Source: Armatimonadota bacterium
GTDB lineage: Bacteria; Armatimonadota; UBA5829
Assembly (NCBI GenBank): GCA_023474015.1
Contig: JAMCYN010000108.1
Span: forward strand, 1-64,000
Direction of reading: 5' to 3'
Length of the DNA stretch: 64,000 bases
Part shown: in pieces, positions 36,909 through 47,406 of the stretch
Layout of the letters: every line of letters starts with the position of its first letter
Position numbering within the stretch: the first letter of the stretch is position 1
Translations under genes and position numbers: made by a program
Notes under the pieces: generated by a model
Seen by the model: the letters and a program-made list of their open reading frames with translations, nothing else
What the model was told of the DNA's origin: nothing
Database searches by the model: none

Positions 36909-37511
36909 TTACTTTTCCTTCGGCTCTTCGGCGGGAGTTTCCTCCGCGCTTTCAGCGGCCGGTTCCTCGGCGGGAGTCTCCTCAGCGGGCGTCTCGGCAG
37001 CCGGCTCTTCAGCCGGAGCTTCCTCGACCGGAGTCTCTTCTTCCGCCGGCGCCTCCTCCGCGGGAGCCGCTTCTACTGGGGCTTCTTCGGCCTCAGCTTC
37101 GGCGGGCGCGGGCTCGACTGCCTCCTCGACCGGTTCCGCTGCCGGAGCAGCCGGAGCGGCTTCCTCTTCGACCGGCGGCGCGGGCTTGTTGATCTGTGAA
37201 AGATCAATACGCTCCGGCTCGACGCGGACGATGATATGACGGATGACCTCATCGGAAATCCGGAAAACGCGTCCAAGTTCCTTCTCGACCGCCGGCTCGC
37301 CGGTAAAATACATCAGTATGTATATACCCTCGCGGCGGCCCTTGATCTCGTATGCCAGGCGTCGTTTGTCCCATCTGCCGGCGCCCTGAACCTCTCCTCC
37401 CTGATCGGTGATCAAGTTGGAATACTTGCCGATGATGGAGTCGAGCTGGTCTTCCGTGAGCGTGGAGTCGACAATGTAGAGTGCTTCGTAATTGCGTATC
37501 GTGGTATTCAC
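36909..37511 (-). CDS. rpsF: Small ribosomal subunit protein bS6 with long acidic tail
   Basis: 200 residues, twice the usual length. Residues 1-100 are bS6 (YEALYIVDSTLTEDQLDSII, AGRWDKRRLAYEIKGRREGIY). The remaining 100 form a Glu/Ala/Pro low-complexity tail of repeating PAEE and ETPAEE units. Long acidic bS6 tails are known in several phyla (E. coli adds glutamates enzymatically). First gene of the operon, behind a clear promoter. Confidence 0.96.
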   Translation of the reverse strand: MNTTIRNYEALYIVDSTLTEDQLDSIIGKYSNLITDQGGEVQGAGRWDKRRLAYEIKGRREGIYILMYFTGEPAVEKELGRVFRISDEVIRHIIVRVEPERIDLSQINKPAPPVEEEAAPAAPAAEPVEEAVEPAPAEAEAEEAPVEAAPAEEAPAEEETPVEEAPAEEPAAETPAEETPAEEPAAESAEETPAEEPKEK

Positions 37512-37625
37512 CTCCCCTCGGGCTAAAATCGGCTCCGAACATGGTCGGAGCGGAGAGAGAGTAAAACCGGCGCCAACGCGGGCGTCCGGACCCTCATTCA
37601 GTTATCTGACGGCGCGAAATTGCGC
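37512..37625 (-). promoter_or_regulatory. Leader of the rpsF operon, possible S6:S18-binding RNA
   Basis: Between the promoter and the rpsF start lie a CTCCGA-CCATGT-TCGGAG hairpin and a GCGCCGG segment in a position where the bS6:bS18 autoregulatory motif carries its CCG bulge. I cannot confirm the full fold. GGGGAGGTG serves as the ribosome-binding site. Confidence 0.35.
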
Positions 37626-37636
37626 ACCGACCAGGT

Positions 37637-37665
37637 ATTATACCACGTGCATTCACACTTGACAA
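37637..37665 (-). promoter_or_regulatory. Sigma-70 promoter of the rpsF-ssb-rpsR operon
   Basis: On the minus strand TTGTCA (37665-37660) and TATAAT (37642-37637) with a 17-nt spacer. Confidence 0.8.
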
Positions 37666-37788
37666 GTTCCGAAACGACTCTTGCGGGTATATTCTCTTCG
37701 GTCTATCATGTGGGTAACGGATAACAACACGAGCCCGCGTCCGTCTATACTATATGGAACGCCAATCCGAAGGAGTAATTCTCGCAAT

Positions 37789-38526
37789 ATGAAACGTCTA
37801 CCAATCCTAATCACTGCACTGCTGGTCTGCGCGTCGCCGTCGTGGGCGGTCAGCGCATCGGACATTCTGGGCCGTGTGAAGGCCGCGGAGGCCGGCGTCA
37901 GGGATTTCCGCGCCGATATGGTCATCACCGAAGCCAACAAGAAGAACGTCTCGGGGATGGGCGAAGGCTACGGGGACATACTAAGGCTCCAGAAGGCCGT
38001 TGTTCAATACAAGAAGCCGGATAAGATAAGGTACGACGGCTTCGCCCAGGGGATTCAGCTCGCTTATGTCCAGAATGGCTATACTAAGCTCGTTTTCGGC
38101 GCGATGATTCGCCAGAAGGAGAACGTCAAGAACGCCCCCGGCAAGCGCCAGGACACCCTCGACCTCGGTTTCCTCGGCAGTCGTTTGTGGATGGATAACA
38201 GCGTCTCGGTAGTCGCAAACAACAGCAATGGCGAGGTGAAGCTCAAGCTGGACCCCAAGTTCGGCGGCGACGACAAGCGGCACGATTTCGTTTGGGTGGA
38301 CTCCAAGACTCTTAGGGTGCTGAAGCGCGAGAAGTACCGTGGCAGCGGCGAGCTGCGGATCAGGTTCACATACAGCGACTTCGACATGCTCGGTGGAAAG
38401 CTGCCGATAGCGACGACCTCCACAATGTATGACCCCGCCGGACGCGAACTTGGGAGTGTGAAATACAAGAGCCTGAAGTCCAACGTGGGACTGAGCGATT
38501 CGCTGTTCTCGCTGGATCAGAGGTAG
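37789..38526 (+). CDS. LolA-like outer-membrane lipoprotein-sorting family protein
   Basis: 245 residues from ATG 37789, behind GAAGGAG and starting a signal peptide (MKRLPILITALLVCASPSWA); the frame is open further upstream without support. The LolA-like fold pattern follows: ILGRVKAAEAGVRDFRADMVI, YKKPDKIRYDGF, 'FVWVDSKTLRVLKREKYRGSGELRIRFTYSDF', and a final 'SLFSLDQR'. Periplasmic. Its stop codon abuts the stop of the convergent GGDEF gene with no spacer (TAGCTA). Confidence 0.82.
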   Translation: MKRLPILITALLVCASPSWAVSASDILGRVKAAEAGVRDFRADMVITEANKKNVSGMGEGYGDILRLQKAVVQYKKPDKIRYDGFAQGIQLAYVQNGYTKLVFGAMIRQKENVKNAPGKRQDTLDLGFLGSRLWMDNSVSVVANNSNGEVKLKLDPKFGGDDKRHDFVWVDSKTLRVLKREKYRGSGELRIRFTYSDFDMLGGKLPIATTSTMYDPAGRELGSVKYKSLKSNVGLSDSLFSLDQR

Positions 38527-39942
<1,416 letters not shown>

Positions 39943-40009
39943 TCGTGCTCCTTATACGTGTAGTAATAGTATTATCGTAAAATAGGAGCGCGAGCTTGAG
40001 CGGAAAATA

Positions 40010-43000
40010 TCAGCTTTCTCGGTCGCTGCCCGCAGGCACGGCATCGAAGGACGGTATCCCGAGGCCATTCTCCCGCGCGCGGCGATAGGCGGCGGGGAAG
40101 AACCTCCGCAGGAAACCGTGCCAGGTGTCATCAACCACGGTGTAGCTCACCGGAATGACGATCAGCGTCAATAGGGTCGAGAGGATCAACCCGCCGATGA
40201 CGGCGATCGCCATCGGAGAGCGCCACTCCGATCCCTCGCTCAGAGCGAGAGCCGTGGGCATCATGCCGCCGATCATAGCGAGCGTGGTCATAAGGATCGG
40301 CCTGAGCCTGGTGGGGCCGGCCTCGAGCAGGGCGTCGTGGCGGTTTTTGCCCCTGCTCCTCAGGGTGTTCGTGTAGTCCACGAGCAGGATTGCGTTCTTC
40401 GTGACCAGACCCATAAGCATGATGATACCGGTCATCGAGACGATGTCCAAGGACTTGCCCGTGAGCAGCATCGCCAGCAGCGCGCCGACCATGGCCTGCG
40501 GCAGGCTGAACATAATGACGAACGGCGTCAGGAACGACTCGAACAGAGCGCCCATCAGCATATAGACCAGCAAGATCGCCAGCAGCAGAGCCGCGCCCAT
40601 GTAGCCGAAGCTCTCCATCATGATCTTGCCCATGCCGCCTGTCGCGACCGTGGTCCCGACCACCTTCTCAGTTTTCTTGAATGCCTGGTCGACGGCCGCG
40701 TCCACGTTACCGAGCTGCGCGCCCTTGGCCAGGTTCGCGCTTACGTAGACTACCCTCTCGCGGTTCTTGCGGTCGATCTTGGACGGCGCGTAGTCATACT
40801 TCACCTCCGCCACATCGCGCAGGTAAATCGGTGCGCCGCCCTTGGTGCCTATTATCAGGTTTTCGACATCGGAGCTCTTTTCACGGTTGCTCTGGGCGAA
40901 GCGGACCCTGATCGGGTACTCGGTGCCGCTGTCCCTGAGCTTGGCGGTGTCGTCGCCGTCGATGGCCGTCCTGGCCGCTGTGGCGACCTCGACTACCGAC
41001 ATCCCCAGGTCCGCCGCGCGGGTGCGGTCCACGATGATCCGGCGCTCCGGCTTGCTCTCCTTGTAGGAGATGTCCACGTCTATAGCGCCGGGTGTCTTTT
41101 TCATCACTCCCGCCAGAATACCGGCCTGCTTCAGGATGTCGTCCATGTTCTGGCCCTGGACTTCCTTGCGGACGCCTTCATGGCCTCCACCTTCACCGGA
41201 GGATGCCCCCACGACGATCTGCTCCGCCCCCGGAACCCGGGCGGCACGCTGGGCGACCCAGTTCACGATGTCATTAATGCCGCGCTTGCGCAGCGTCTTT
41301 GGAACGACCTTGGCTTCGATTCGAGCATACTGCGGCCCCAGATCGGCCCCGAAGAACCCGCTGGACGACGCCCCGATGTAGCTCATAAAGTAGCCCCGCT
41401 CTATCTTCCCGCGACCCTTGACAGGATTGAATTCCGGGACTTGCTTGAGAATCGCCTCGATTTGTTTGGTCACTTCGTCAGTCGCCTTCAGAGACGTACC
41501 GGGCGGGGTGCGGACCGTCACGTAGAAGTTCCCACTGTCGGAATCCGGGAACATGCCGAACCCGAACGGCAGGTAGATGGTGAGGGCGATGAACGCCTCC
41601 AGAGCCCCGAAGAGCAGCGCGATCTTCCTGCTCTGCTTGTCGACTGCCATAGCGATCAGGGCCAGGCCGAGCGCGATCAGAGCGATCACAGCGCGCATAC
41701 CCATCGCCGGTCCCGTCATCGGCATGCCCATGGCGAACACCACCAGCAGCGACACAAAGCCTATAACCAGCGTAAGGAATCGATTATGCAGCGCCCACTC
41801 CAACACGCCCCTGTACTTGACATCGAGGCCGCTAAGGAACCGCTCCAGCACGCCGAACACGCGCCCGGCAATGACGTCCGACCTATCTTTGAGCGTCGCC
41901 GTTCCGGCGGCGACTCGGCGGGCGGTGTCGACATCGTCGCGGTCCTTGTCCTCCTCGCTCTTCATCCATCGGGCAGCGAGCATCGGGGTCAGAGTGAACG
42001 ACATCAGCAGCGAGAACGCCGTCGCGACCGCTACCGTTATGCCGAACTGTCTGAAGAACTGGCCGACGATGCCGCCCATGAACGCGACCGGCACGAATAC
42101 CACTATGTCCACCATTGTGATCGTGATAGCCGCGAGGCCGATCTCGGACCGGCCGTTGAGGGCTGCTTCCTCCGGTTGTTCGCGCATTCGCAGGTGGCGT
42201 TCGATGTTTTCCAATACGACGATGGAGTCGTCGACCAGGATTCCGACCACAAGCGAGAGGGCCAGCATGGTCATCGTGTTCAGGGTGAACCCGAACGCGG
42301 CAATCGGCGTAAACGTGGCCATGATCGAGGTGGGAATCGCGATAGCCACGATGAATGTCGCCCTGGCCGTGTGAAGGAACAGCAGGACTATCACGACGAC
42401 CAGGAAGATGCCTTCGTAGAGGCTCTTGTTCACGTCGCTTAGGGCTTCCTCGACGTACTTGGACTGGTCGTCGGTGACGACCGCGCGGACGCCCTTGGGC
42501 AGGACGGTCTCCATCTCCTTGAGCTGTTCTTTGATCCCTTCGGCCACGGACACGGTGTTAGCGTCGGACTGCTTCTGAACGGTAAGAACGACCGTCGGCG
42601 TGCCGTTAATGCGGCTCAGACGCTCCGGCTCGGCGACGGTGTCGGTTACGGTGGCAATATCGCCCAGGCGGACCGTGAAGTCGGGCTTACCGTTCTTGCC
42701 GGGGACCATGAACATGAGGTCCCGGATCTCTTTGGCGCTCTTGAACTCGCCCACCGTCCTGACCGAAACGTCCCTTGGGCCCTCCTTGATGGACCCGGCG
42801 GGCAGGTTCATATTCGCGTTCCTGATAGCGGCCACCACGGCGGGCAGGCCGACGCCATAGGCCTGGAGACGGTCCTTGTTGACCGCGACCGATATCTCGC
42901 GCTCCTCGCCGCCGACCGGGTAGACCGATGCAACGCCGCCGACCTTCGCGAGCCTGTCCACCACCACATCGTCCGCGAGAATCCGCATCTCCTTGGGGGA

Positions 43001-43441
43001 GAGCGGGCCCGTGAGGCCGATGGTCATGACCGGCTGTGCGGCGATGTCCACCTTAAGGATCGTCGGCTCCTCGATGTCCTTGGGCAGGCTGCTTTTGATA
43101 GCGGAAACTTTATCACGCGCGTCCGCGGCGACTGCGTCCAGGTTCGTGCCCAGTTCGAACTCGAGCATGACCATCGATATTCCGTCTTGTGAGGAAGACG
43201 TAACGTTTCTCAGGTTCCCTATGGAACTGACGGCTTTCTCTATCGGCTCGCTGACCAGGCTTTCGATCTCGTTGGGTCCGGCCCCGGGGTAGATCGTCTG
43301 GACCGTGACGAACGGGAAGTCGATCTTCGGGTTGAGCTCCTTGGGCATCTTCGTGTTGGACTGCCAACCCATGACGATCAACGCCAGCACGAACATAATT
43401 ATAAATATCGGCCGCCGTATGGATACATTAGTTAGCCACAT
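40010..43441 (-). CDS. RND multidrug efflux permease (HAE1/AcrB family)
   Basis: 1143 residues, somewhat longer than AcrB because of an inserted cytoplasmic loop (about 490-550). N-terminal VSIRRPIFIIMFVLALIVMG, twelve transmembrane helices and two periplasmic halves. The proton-relay Asp pair is in GILVDDSIVVLENIERH (about residue 410). It pumps substrates from periplasm or inner membrane through the TolC partner. Third gene of the TolC-adaptor-pump operon; substrate unknown. Confidence 0.95.
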   Translation of the reverse strand: MWLTNVSIRRPIFIIMFVLALIVMGWQSNTKMPKELNPKIDFPFVTVQTIYPGAGPNEIESLVSEPIEKAVSSIGNLRNVTSSSQDGISMVMLEFELGTNLDAVAADARDKVSAIKSSLPKDIEEPTILKVDIAAQPVMTIGLTGPLSPKEMRILADDVVVDRLAKVGGVASVYPVGGEEREISVAVNKDRLQAYGVGLPAVVAAIRNANMNLPAGSIKEGPRDVSVRTVGEFKSAKEIRDLMFMVPGKNGKPDFTVRLGDIATVTDTVAEPERLSRINGTPTVVLTVQKQSDANTVSVAEGIKEQLKEMETVLPKGVRAVVTDDQSKYVEEALSDVNKSLYEGIFLVVVIVLLFLHTARATFIVAIAIPTSIMATFTPIAAFGFTLNTMTMLALSLVVGILVDDSIVVLENIERHLRMREQPEEAALNGRSEIGLAAITITMVDIVVFVPVAFMGGIVGQFFRQFGITVAVATAFSLLMSFTLTPMLAARWMKSEEDKDRDDVDTARRVAAGTATLKDRSDVIAGRVFGVLERFLSGLDVKYRGVLEWALHNRFLTLVIGFVSLLVVFAMGMPMTGPAMGMRAVIALIALGLALIAMAVDKQSRKIALLFGALEAFIALTIYLPFGFGMFPDSDSGNFYVTVRTPPGTSLKATDEVTKQIEAILKQVPEFNPVKGRGKIERGYFMSYIGASSSGFFGADLGPQYARIEAKVVPKTLRKRGINDIVNWVAQRAARVPGAEQIVVGASSGEGGGHEGVRKEVQGQNMDDILKQAGILAGVMKKTPGAIDVDISYKESKPERRIIVDRTRAADLGMSVVEVATAARTAIDGDDTAKLRDSGTEYPIRVRFAQSNREKSSDVENLIIGTKGGAPIYLRDVAEVKYDYAPSKIDRKNRERVVYVSANLAKGAQLGNVDAAVDQAFKKTEKVVGTTVATGGMGKIMMESFGYMGAALLLAILLVYMLMGALFESFLTPFVIMFSLPQAMVGALLAMLLTGKSLDIVSMTGIIMLMGLVTKNAILLVDYTNTLRSRGKNRHDALLEAGPTRLRPILMTTLAMIGGMMPTALALSEGSEWRSPMAIAVIGGLILSTLLTLIVIPVSYTVVDDTWHGFLRRFFPAAYRRARENGLGIPSFDAVPAGSDRES

Positions 43442-43463
43442 GGTCTAGTCTCCAAAGTCCTGC

Positions 43464-44924
43464 CTATTTGCCGTTCTCCACAAGCACCTTGACCCCGTCC
43501 TGCAGGTTCTGGCGTCCTTGAGTGATGACGACGTCGCCGGCCTTCAGGGTGGTAGGTGTCTGAATCTCTACGTCATGGCGATTTTCACGGACTACCGTGA
43601 CAATGTGCCGCTTCACAATGTTCTTCGGGCCGAGCGTAAACACCATCTGCGTGCCCTTACTCTCATAGACCGAATCCTTGGGAATCAGCAGCACATTACT
43701 TGAAATACCCGTCACGATCTCGCCCCGCGCAAACATGCCCGGTTTGACATCGTGTCCCGTCTGTCGGATAGTAATTCGGACGGGAAAGTTCCGGCTCTGC
43801 GTGGACCCGGAAGGGAATATTTCGCTTACAGTCCCCTCGAACTGCGTGCCGGGCACGGCGTCGATCCGCACCCGGACCGATTGGCCCTTGGACACGCTGT
43901 CGAGTTCCCGCTCGGAGACATCCCCCTTGAAGTAGACGCTTCCCAGGTTCACCACCTGAGCTAGCGGCTGTCCGGCGGCAACGACCTGCCCCGGCTCCGT
44001 CGTCCGGGAAGCCAGCTCACCCGAGATCGGGGATTTCACGTATGTATATGATACTTGCTGCTTGGCGAGGGCAACAGCCGCCTGCGCCTGGGCCACCACA
44101 GCCAGCGCGCTCTTCACATCTTCCTGCCTTAAGAGGTTCTGCGAAGCATTCGCCCTGGCCGACCTAAGCTGCTCCCTGGCGACATCGACCTGCGACTGAG
44201 CCGCGGCCACATCCTCGCTTCGTCCGCCCTCCTTTATGAGGGAAAGCTGCTCCTTCGCCGAGTTATAGTCAGCCTGAGCGACCGTATACTGAGCCTTCGC
44301 CACGTCGAACGTGGACTCCGAGATGGCGCCCTGCTTAAGCAACTTCTGGTTGCGCTTGAAGTTGGCCTCGGCGTTCTCTAAGTTCGCCTGCGCGGACGCG
44401 ACACGGTTTTCGGCGACCATCCGCTCCTGGCTCCTGGCCGGGTTCTTGACCACGGCGAACCGGGCCTTAGCTGCGTCGAGTGAAGAGACGGCCTGCTCGA
44501 TGGCGGTGTCGGTCTGGATCCTGGTGACCTTGGCGTTGGTCTTGGCCTGGGAAAGCCGGGCGAGCGCGGTTTCCAGACCGCCCTGCGCGTTCTGGAGGTT
44601 GCTCAAGGCGTCGGCCTGGTCGAGCGTGACGACCGTCATCCCCTTGGAGATCGAGTCGCCCTCCCTGGCGCTTATCGCCGAAACCCGGCCGGGTATCTTC
44701 GCGGACAGGGTGACGGAATCAAGCGCGTTTATATCGCCCGTCACTTCCACCACCTGCTCCATATCCCCAATCGTGATGACGGAGGTCTTGACTGGTATGC
44801 CGTTCTTCAGCCAGTTCTCCTGGGTGGTGGGCGGCGGGGCCTTACGCGCCCGCATCCTGGACGCAATGGCCAATCCGCCCAGGACCACGACGACAACTAA
44901 TATGACTGTTATTGCCTTTCTCAC
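43464..44924 (-). CDS. RND efflux periplasmic adaptor
   Basis: 486 residues. An N-terminal membrane anchor (about 6-22), lipoyl/barrel-sandwich halves (GRVSAISAREGDSISKGM; YTVKSPISGELASRTTEPGQVV read with Y.YVKSP), a long alpha-helical hairpin of about 200 residues between them, and beta-barrel and membrane-proximal domains. GTG start overlaps the TolC-family stop by 1 nt (TAGTG), so translation is coupled. It bridges pump and outer-membrane channel. Confidence 0.94.
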   Translation of the reverse strand: MRKAITVILVVVVVLGGLAIASRMRARKAPPPTTQENWLKNGIPVKTSVITIGDMEQVVEVTGDINALDSVTLSAKIPGRVSAISAREGDSISKGMTVVTLDQADALSNLQNAQGGLETALARLSQAKTNAKVTRIQTDTAIEQAVSSLDAAKARFAVVKNPARSQERMVAENRVASAQANLENAEANFKRNQKLLKQGAISESTFDVAKAQYTVAQADYNSAKEQLSLIKEGGRSEDVAAAQSQVDVAREQLRSARANASQNLLRQEDVKSALAVVAQAQAAVALAKQQVSYTYVKSPISGELASRTTEPGQVVAAGQPLAQVVNLGSVYFKGDVSERELDSVSKGQSVRVRIDAVPGTQFEGTVSEIFPSGSTQSRNFPVRITIRQTGHDVKPGMFARGEIVTGISSNVLLIPKDSVYESKGTQMVFTLGPKNIVKRHIVTVVRENRHDVEIQTPTTLKAGDVVITQGRQNLQDGVKVLVENGK

Positions 44925-46315
44925 TACCGGCCCCCTTTCGCGCCGACGCTCAGCAGTTGTACTCGGCTGAGCTCCGGCTGGGTCGAGGTCGCCCGTTGAA
45001 GCTGGGCGAGCGCGACGGCATAATCGTATTGAGCGTTAACAAGATTGAACCGCGCCTGAGTCAATTGAGACTCGGCGTTGGTGACCTCAACTAACACAGC
45101 GATCCCCGCTTCATATCGAACGTTAGCCAGTCTGAGGGCCTCCTCCGCGAGCGTAGCGGCTCCCGAGGTCGCCTGTATGCGCTTGGCGGCTTCCTCAAGA
45201 TTGAGGGCGGCGTTACGCACTTCCTGGCCCACTCCCAGTTTGGTCTGATCCAGAGTGTCCTGCGCATTGCTCACGTCAGCCCTCGCCTGCTGTACCCGAG
45301 CCGACGTAATGCCTCCGTCCCATATTGGGACGCTGACATTCAGTGTGGCCTGCCAGAACACATTGCTGGTATTGAAAGTCGTCGTTTCCAACTGGTATGT
45401 GGTGGCGGTGTTTACGCTCATGGACGGCAAGACGCCGGTCTTCTGGAGCTTGACGTTTCGTTTGTTGAGATCAATGGCTGTCCGCGCGGCCTTGACTTCG
45501 GGTCGCCGCGTGTTCGCCGTCTGCGTGCTGGCGGGAATGTCCACATTAGTCAGTGTGACCGGCGGCACGCTCTCAACGATCCTCGTGGGGCTGTTGATAT
45601 CGATCCCCAGCACGCGATTGAACGCCGACTTCGCCAGCTCGACACGGTTTTGAGCCTGTATCAACTGTTGGTTCAAATTCGCCAGATCAACTTCGGCGGT
45701 GGTCACATCGAACTTCGGCACCGTGCCCGCCTCAAACCTGGACCTTGTGTTGTCGAGTCGCACCTTGGCAACGTCAACCGCCGCCTGCGCCACTCCTGCC
45801 TGGCCGCAAGCACGAAGGAGGTCGTAATAGGCGGATTTCGTATTGACTATCACGCGCTCGGAAACGCTCACCATGTTCAGATACTGAATGTCGAACTGCA
45901 ACCGCGCAATGTCGGTTGAATATGCGAGCCTCTTGTTGATGTCCAGAGGCAGGGTGGCGTTAGTTCCCAATGTTGTATTCTGCGGCGACTGAATGGTAAT
46001 ATTCTGAGGCGGCTGATCTCCGCTGCCGGGGAAAGTCGCCTCTAGCGCCGGCTGCCTCAGGTAGGTGGCCTGAGCGTTGAACCTCGGATTGAAATTCGCT
46101 AACGTTTCGTTGACCACACCCCTCTGCCTTTGGACCTGGTCGAGCGCTATCCTGATGTCCGGGTTGTGCTGAAACGCTATCTCCAGAGCCTGATCGAGTG
46201 TAATCGGCTTGCTCAGGTCCGGCGCAGTGGTTTCGGCCCATACGGCTGATACGCCCGCACACATCATAACAATCAATAGTGCCGGAATTGTCTTTTTCAA
46301 ATCCCTTTCCTCCAA
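44924..46315 (-). CDS. TolC family outer-membrane efflux protein
   Basis: 463 residues. Signal peptide (about 1-27) and two OEP repeats (about 40-250 and 260-455) of long helices such as LDQALEIAFQHNPDIRIALD and LEEAAKRIQATSGAATLAEEALRLANVRYEAG. It is the channel of the tripartite system. First of three efflux genes, 6 nt after the AbrB-type regulator. Confidence 0.94.
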   Translation of the reverse strand: MEERDLKKTIPALLIVMMCAGVSAVWAETTAPDLSKPITLDQALEIAFQHNPDIRIALDQVQRQRGVVNETLANFNPRFNAQATYLRQPALEATFPGSGDQPPQNITIQSPQNTTLGTNATLPLDINKRLAYSTDIARLQFDIQYLNMVSVSERVIVNTKSAYYDLLRACGQAGVAQAAVDVAKVRLDNTRSRFEAGTVPKFDVTTAEVDLANLNQQLIQAQNRVELAKSAFNRVLGIDINSPTRIVESVPPVTLTNVDIPASTQTANTRRPEVKAARTAIDLNKRNVKLQKTGVLPSMSVNTATTYQLETTTFNTSNVFWQATLNVSVPIWDGGITSARVQQARADVSNAQDTLDQTKLGVGQEVRNAALNLEEAAKRIQATSGAATLAEEALRLANVRYEAGIAVLVEVTNAESQLTQARFNLVNAQYDYAVALAQLQRATSTQPELSRVQLLSVGAKGGR

Positions 46316-46321
46316 CCGAAG

Positions 46322-46588
46322 TTATCCTCCGTTAGACTCGCAGTCGTTTTCGGCCACGCGAGTCTCTATCGCGGACAGGCCCTCCGTCAAGCTTGCTACC
46401 AACTCGCGCATAGCATCGATCTTGCAGAGCATTAGCCCACCCTCATGCGGGTGTTTCATAACCAGTAGCTTGTCGCCGGGGCGGATATCGAATTCCTTCC
46501 GCGCTTCAGCCGGAATAACCACTTGACCGCGTTCCCCGACAGTCGCCGAGCCGTAGAAAAGGTTCTCCAGTGACAGTTCGCATTTCAA
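46322..46588 (-). CDS. AbrB/SpoVT-type DNA-binding regulator
   Basis: 88 residues from TTG 46588, the only start in frame, with AGAGGTGA 8 nt upstream. The swapped-hairpin AbrB domain is at about residues 12-50 (ATVGERGQVVIPAEARKEFDIRPGDKLLV read in two parts), followed by a helical tail. It heads the efflux operon and probably regulates it and itself. Confidence 0.9.
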   Translation of the reverse strand: MKCELSLENLFYGSATVGERGQVVIPAEARKEFDIRPGDKLLVMKHPHEGGLMLCKIDAMRELVASLTEGLSAIETRVAENDCESNGG

Positions 46589-46639
46589 AGCACAATCACC
46601 TCTGTCCTATTACTGCACCGAATCATGTAAATCACACAT

Positions 46640-46668
46640 ATATTATCGCCCAGCGGTATGACTGTCAA
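46640..46668 (-). promoter_or_regulatory. Sigma-70 promoter of the abrB-type/efflux operon
   Basis: TTGACA (46668-46663) and TAATAT (46645-46640) on the minus strand with a 17-nt spacer, about 50 nt before the TTG start. Confidence 0.8.
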
Positions 46669-46689
46669 GAGGGCGCTGAATGTTCCAAA

Positions 46690-46742
46690 AAAACAGGGAC
46701 AGCCGCTTCTTACGCTTCCGCAAGAGTGACTGTCCCTGTTTT
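46690..46742 (-). terminator. Intrinsic terminator after apt
   Basis: AAAACAGGGACAG (46690-46702) pairs perfectly with CTGTCCCTGTTTT (46730-46742). On the minus strand the stem is followed by further T residues (seven in all), 50 nt past the apt stop. The loop includes a short CTTNCGCAAG-like stem. Confidence 0.8.
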
Positions 46743-46791
46743 CTTGAGATTAGGGCATTTCGCGCGACCGGGGCGCTATCTGTGCTCTTCG

Positions 46792-47316
46792 CTAATACTT
46801 GATTATTGTATCAACCTCATACCCCTCAAGCACCCTCCGCCCCTTGAGGAACTCCAACTCGATCAGGAAGCTGAGGCCGGTGACCTTGCCGCCGACCTCC
46901 TCGATGAGTTGGATAGCGGCGCGGGCCGTTCCGCCCGTGGCCAAGAGATCGTCGACTATCACCGCGCGCATGCCGGGCTCGATGGCGTCTCTGTGCATCT
47001 CGACACAGTTGGTCCCGTACTCAAGCGAGTACTCCGCCTGGACCGTATCCGCCGGCAGCTTGCCTTTCTTTCGAACAGGCACGAAGCCGACGCCGAGTTC
47101 GAGGGCAACCGGCGCGCCGAGCACAAACCCGCGTGATTCGATGCCCACCACCACGTCCGGGTTCATCGCGCGCACGCGCTCGGCCATCGTAATGATGACC
47201 TCCTTGAACGCTTTAGCGTCCTGGAGAACGGGTGTGATGTCGCGAAACAGAATACCCTGAGCGGGGAAGTCGGGAATGTCGCGGATAAGTTCTTTTACGA
47301 TGGCTTCGGTTATCAT
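46792..47316 (-). CDS. apt: Adenine phosphoribosyltransferase
   Basis: 174 residues. PRPP-binding motif VIVDDLLATGGTARA (about 122-136), FPAQGILFRDITP near the N terminus and GIESRGFVLGAPVA. It converts adenine and PRPP to AMP, fitting the neighbouring mtnP and mtnA genes because methylthioadenosine phosphorolysis releases adenine. GGAGG lies before the ATG. Confidence 0.96.
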   Translation of the reverse strand: MITEAIVKELIRDIPDFPAQGILFRDITPVLQDAKAFKEVIITMAERVRAMNPDVVVGIESRGFVLGAPVALELGVGFVPVRKKGKLPADTVQAEYSLEYGTNCVEMHRDAIEPGMRAVIVDDLLATGGTARAAIQLIEEVGGKVTGLSFLIELEFLKGRRVLEGYEVDTIIKY

Positions 47317-47340
47317 AGGGACCTCCGAAATCTGTTTCGG

Positions 47341-47396
47341 GTTACAAGTTGACGGATTTGCGGGTTCTATAACTCGCCAACTCGTAACTCGTTAAC
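47341..47396. repeat. GAGTT heptamer array, inverted
   Basis: On the minus strand soon after the mtnA stop: TTAACGAGTTACGAGTTGGC in part, then GAGTTATAGAACCCGC. Units of 7 nt (ACGAGTT, ACGAGTT, GGCGAGTT). The other arm (GTTACAAGTTGAC) lies toward apt. Same family as 50090-50158. Confidence 0.75.
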
Positions 47397-47406
47397 CAGA
47401 AACCAT

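Noticed and set aside
40337..42442. Long plus-strand frame of 701 codons.
   Set aside because: Antisense shadow of the RND permease; highly biased composition and no recognisable domain.
46690..46742. AACAGGGACAG inverted pair considered as a mobile element.
   Set aside because: Single copy here, with a T-run at the right place after apt; a terminator explains it.
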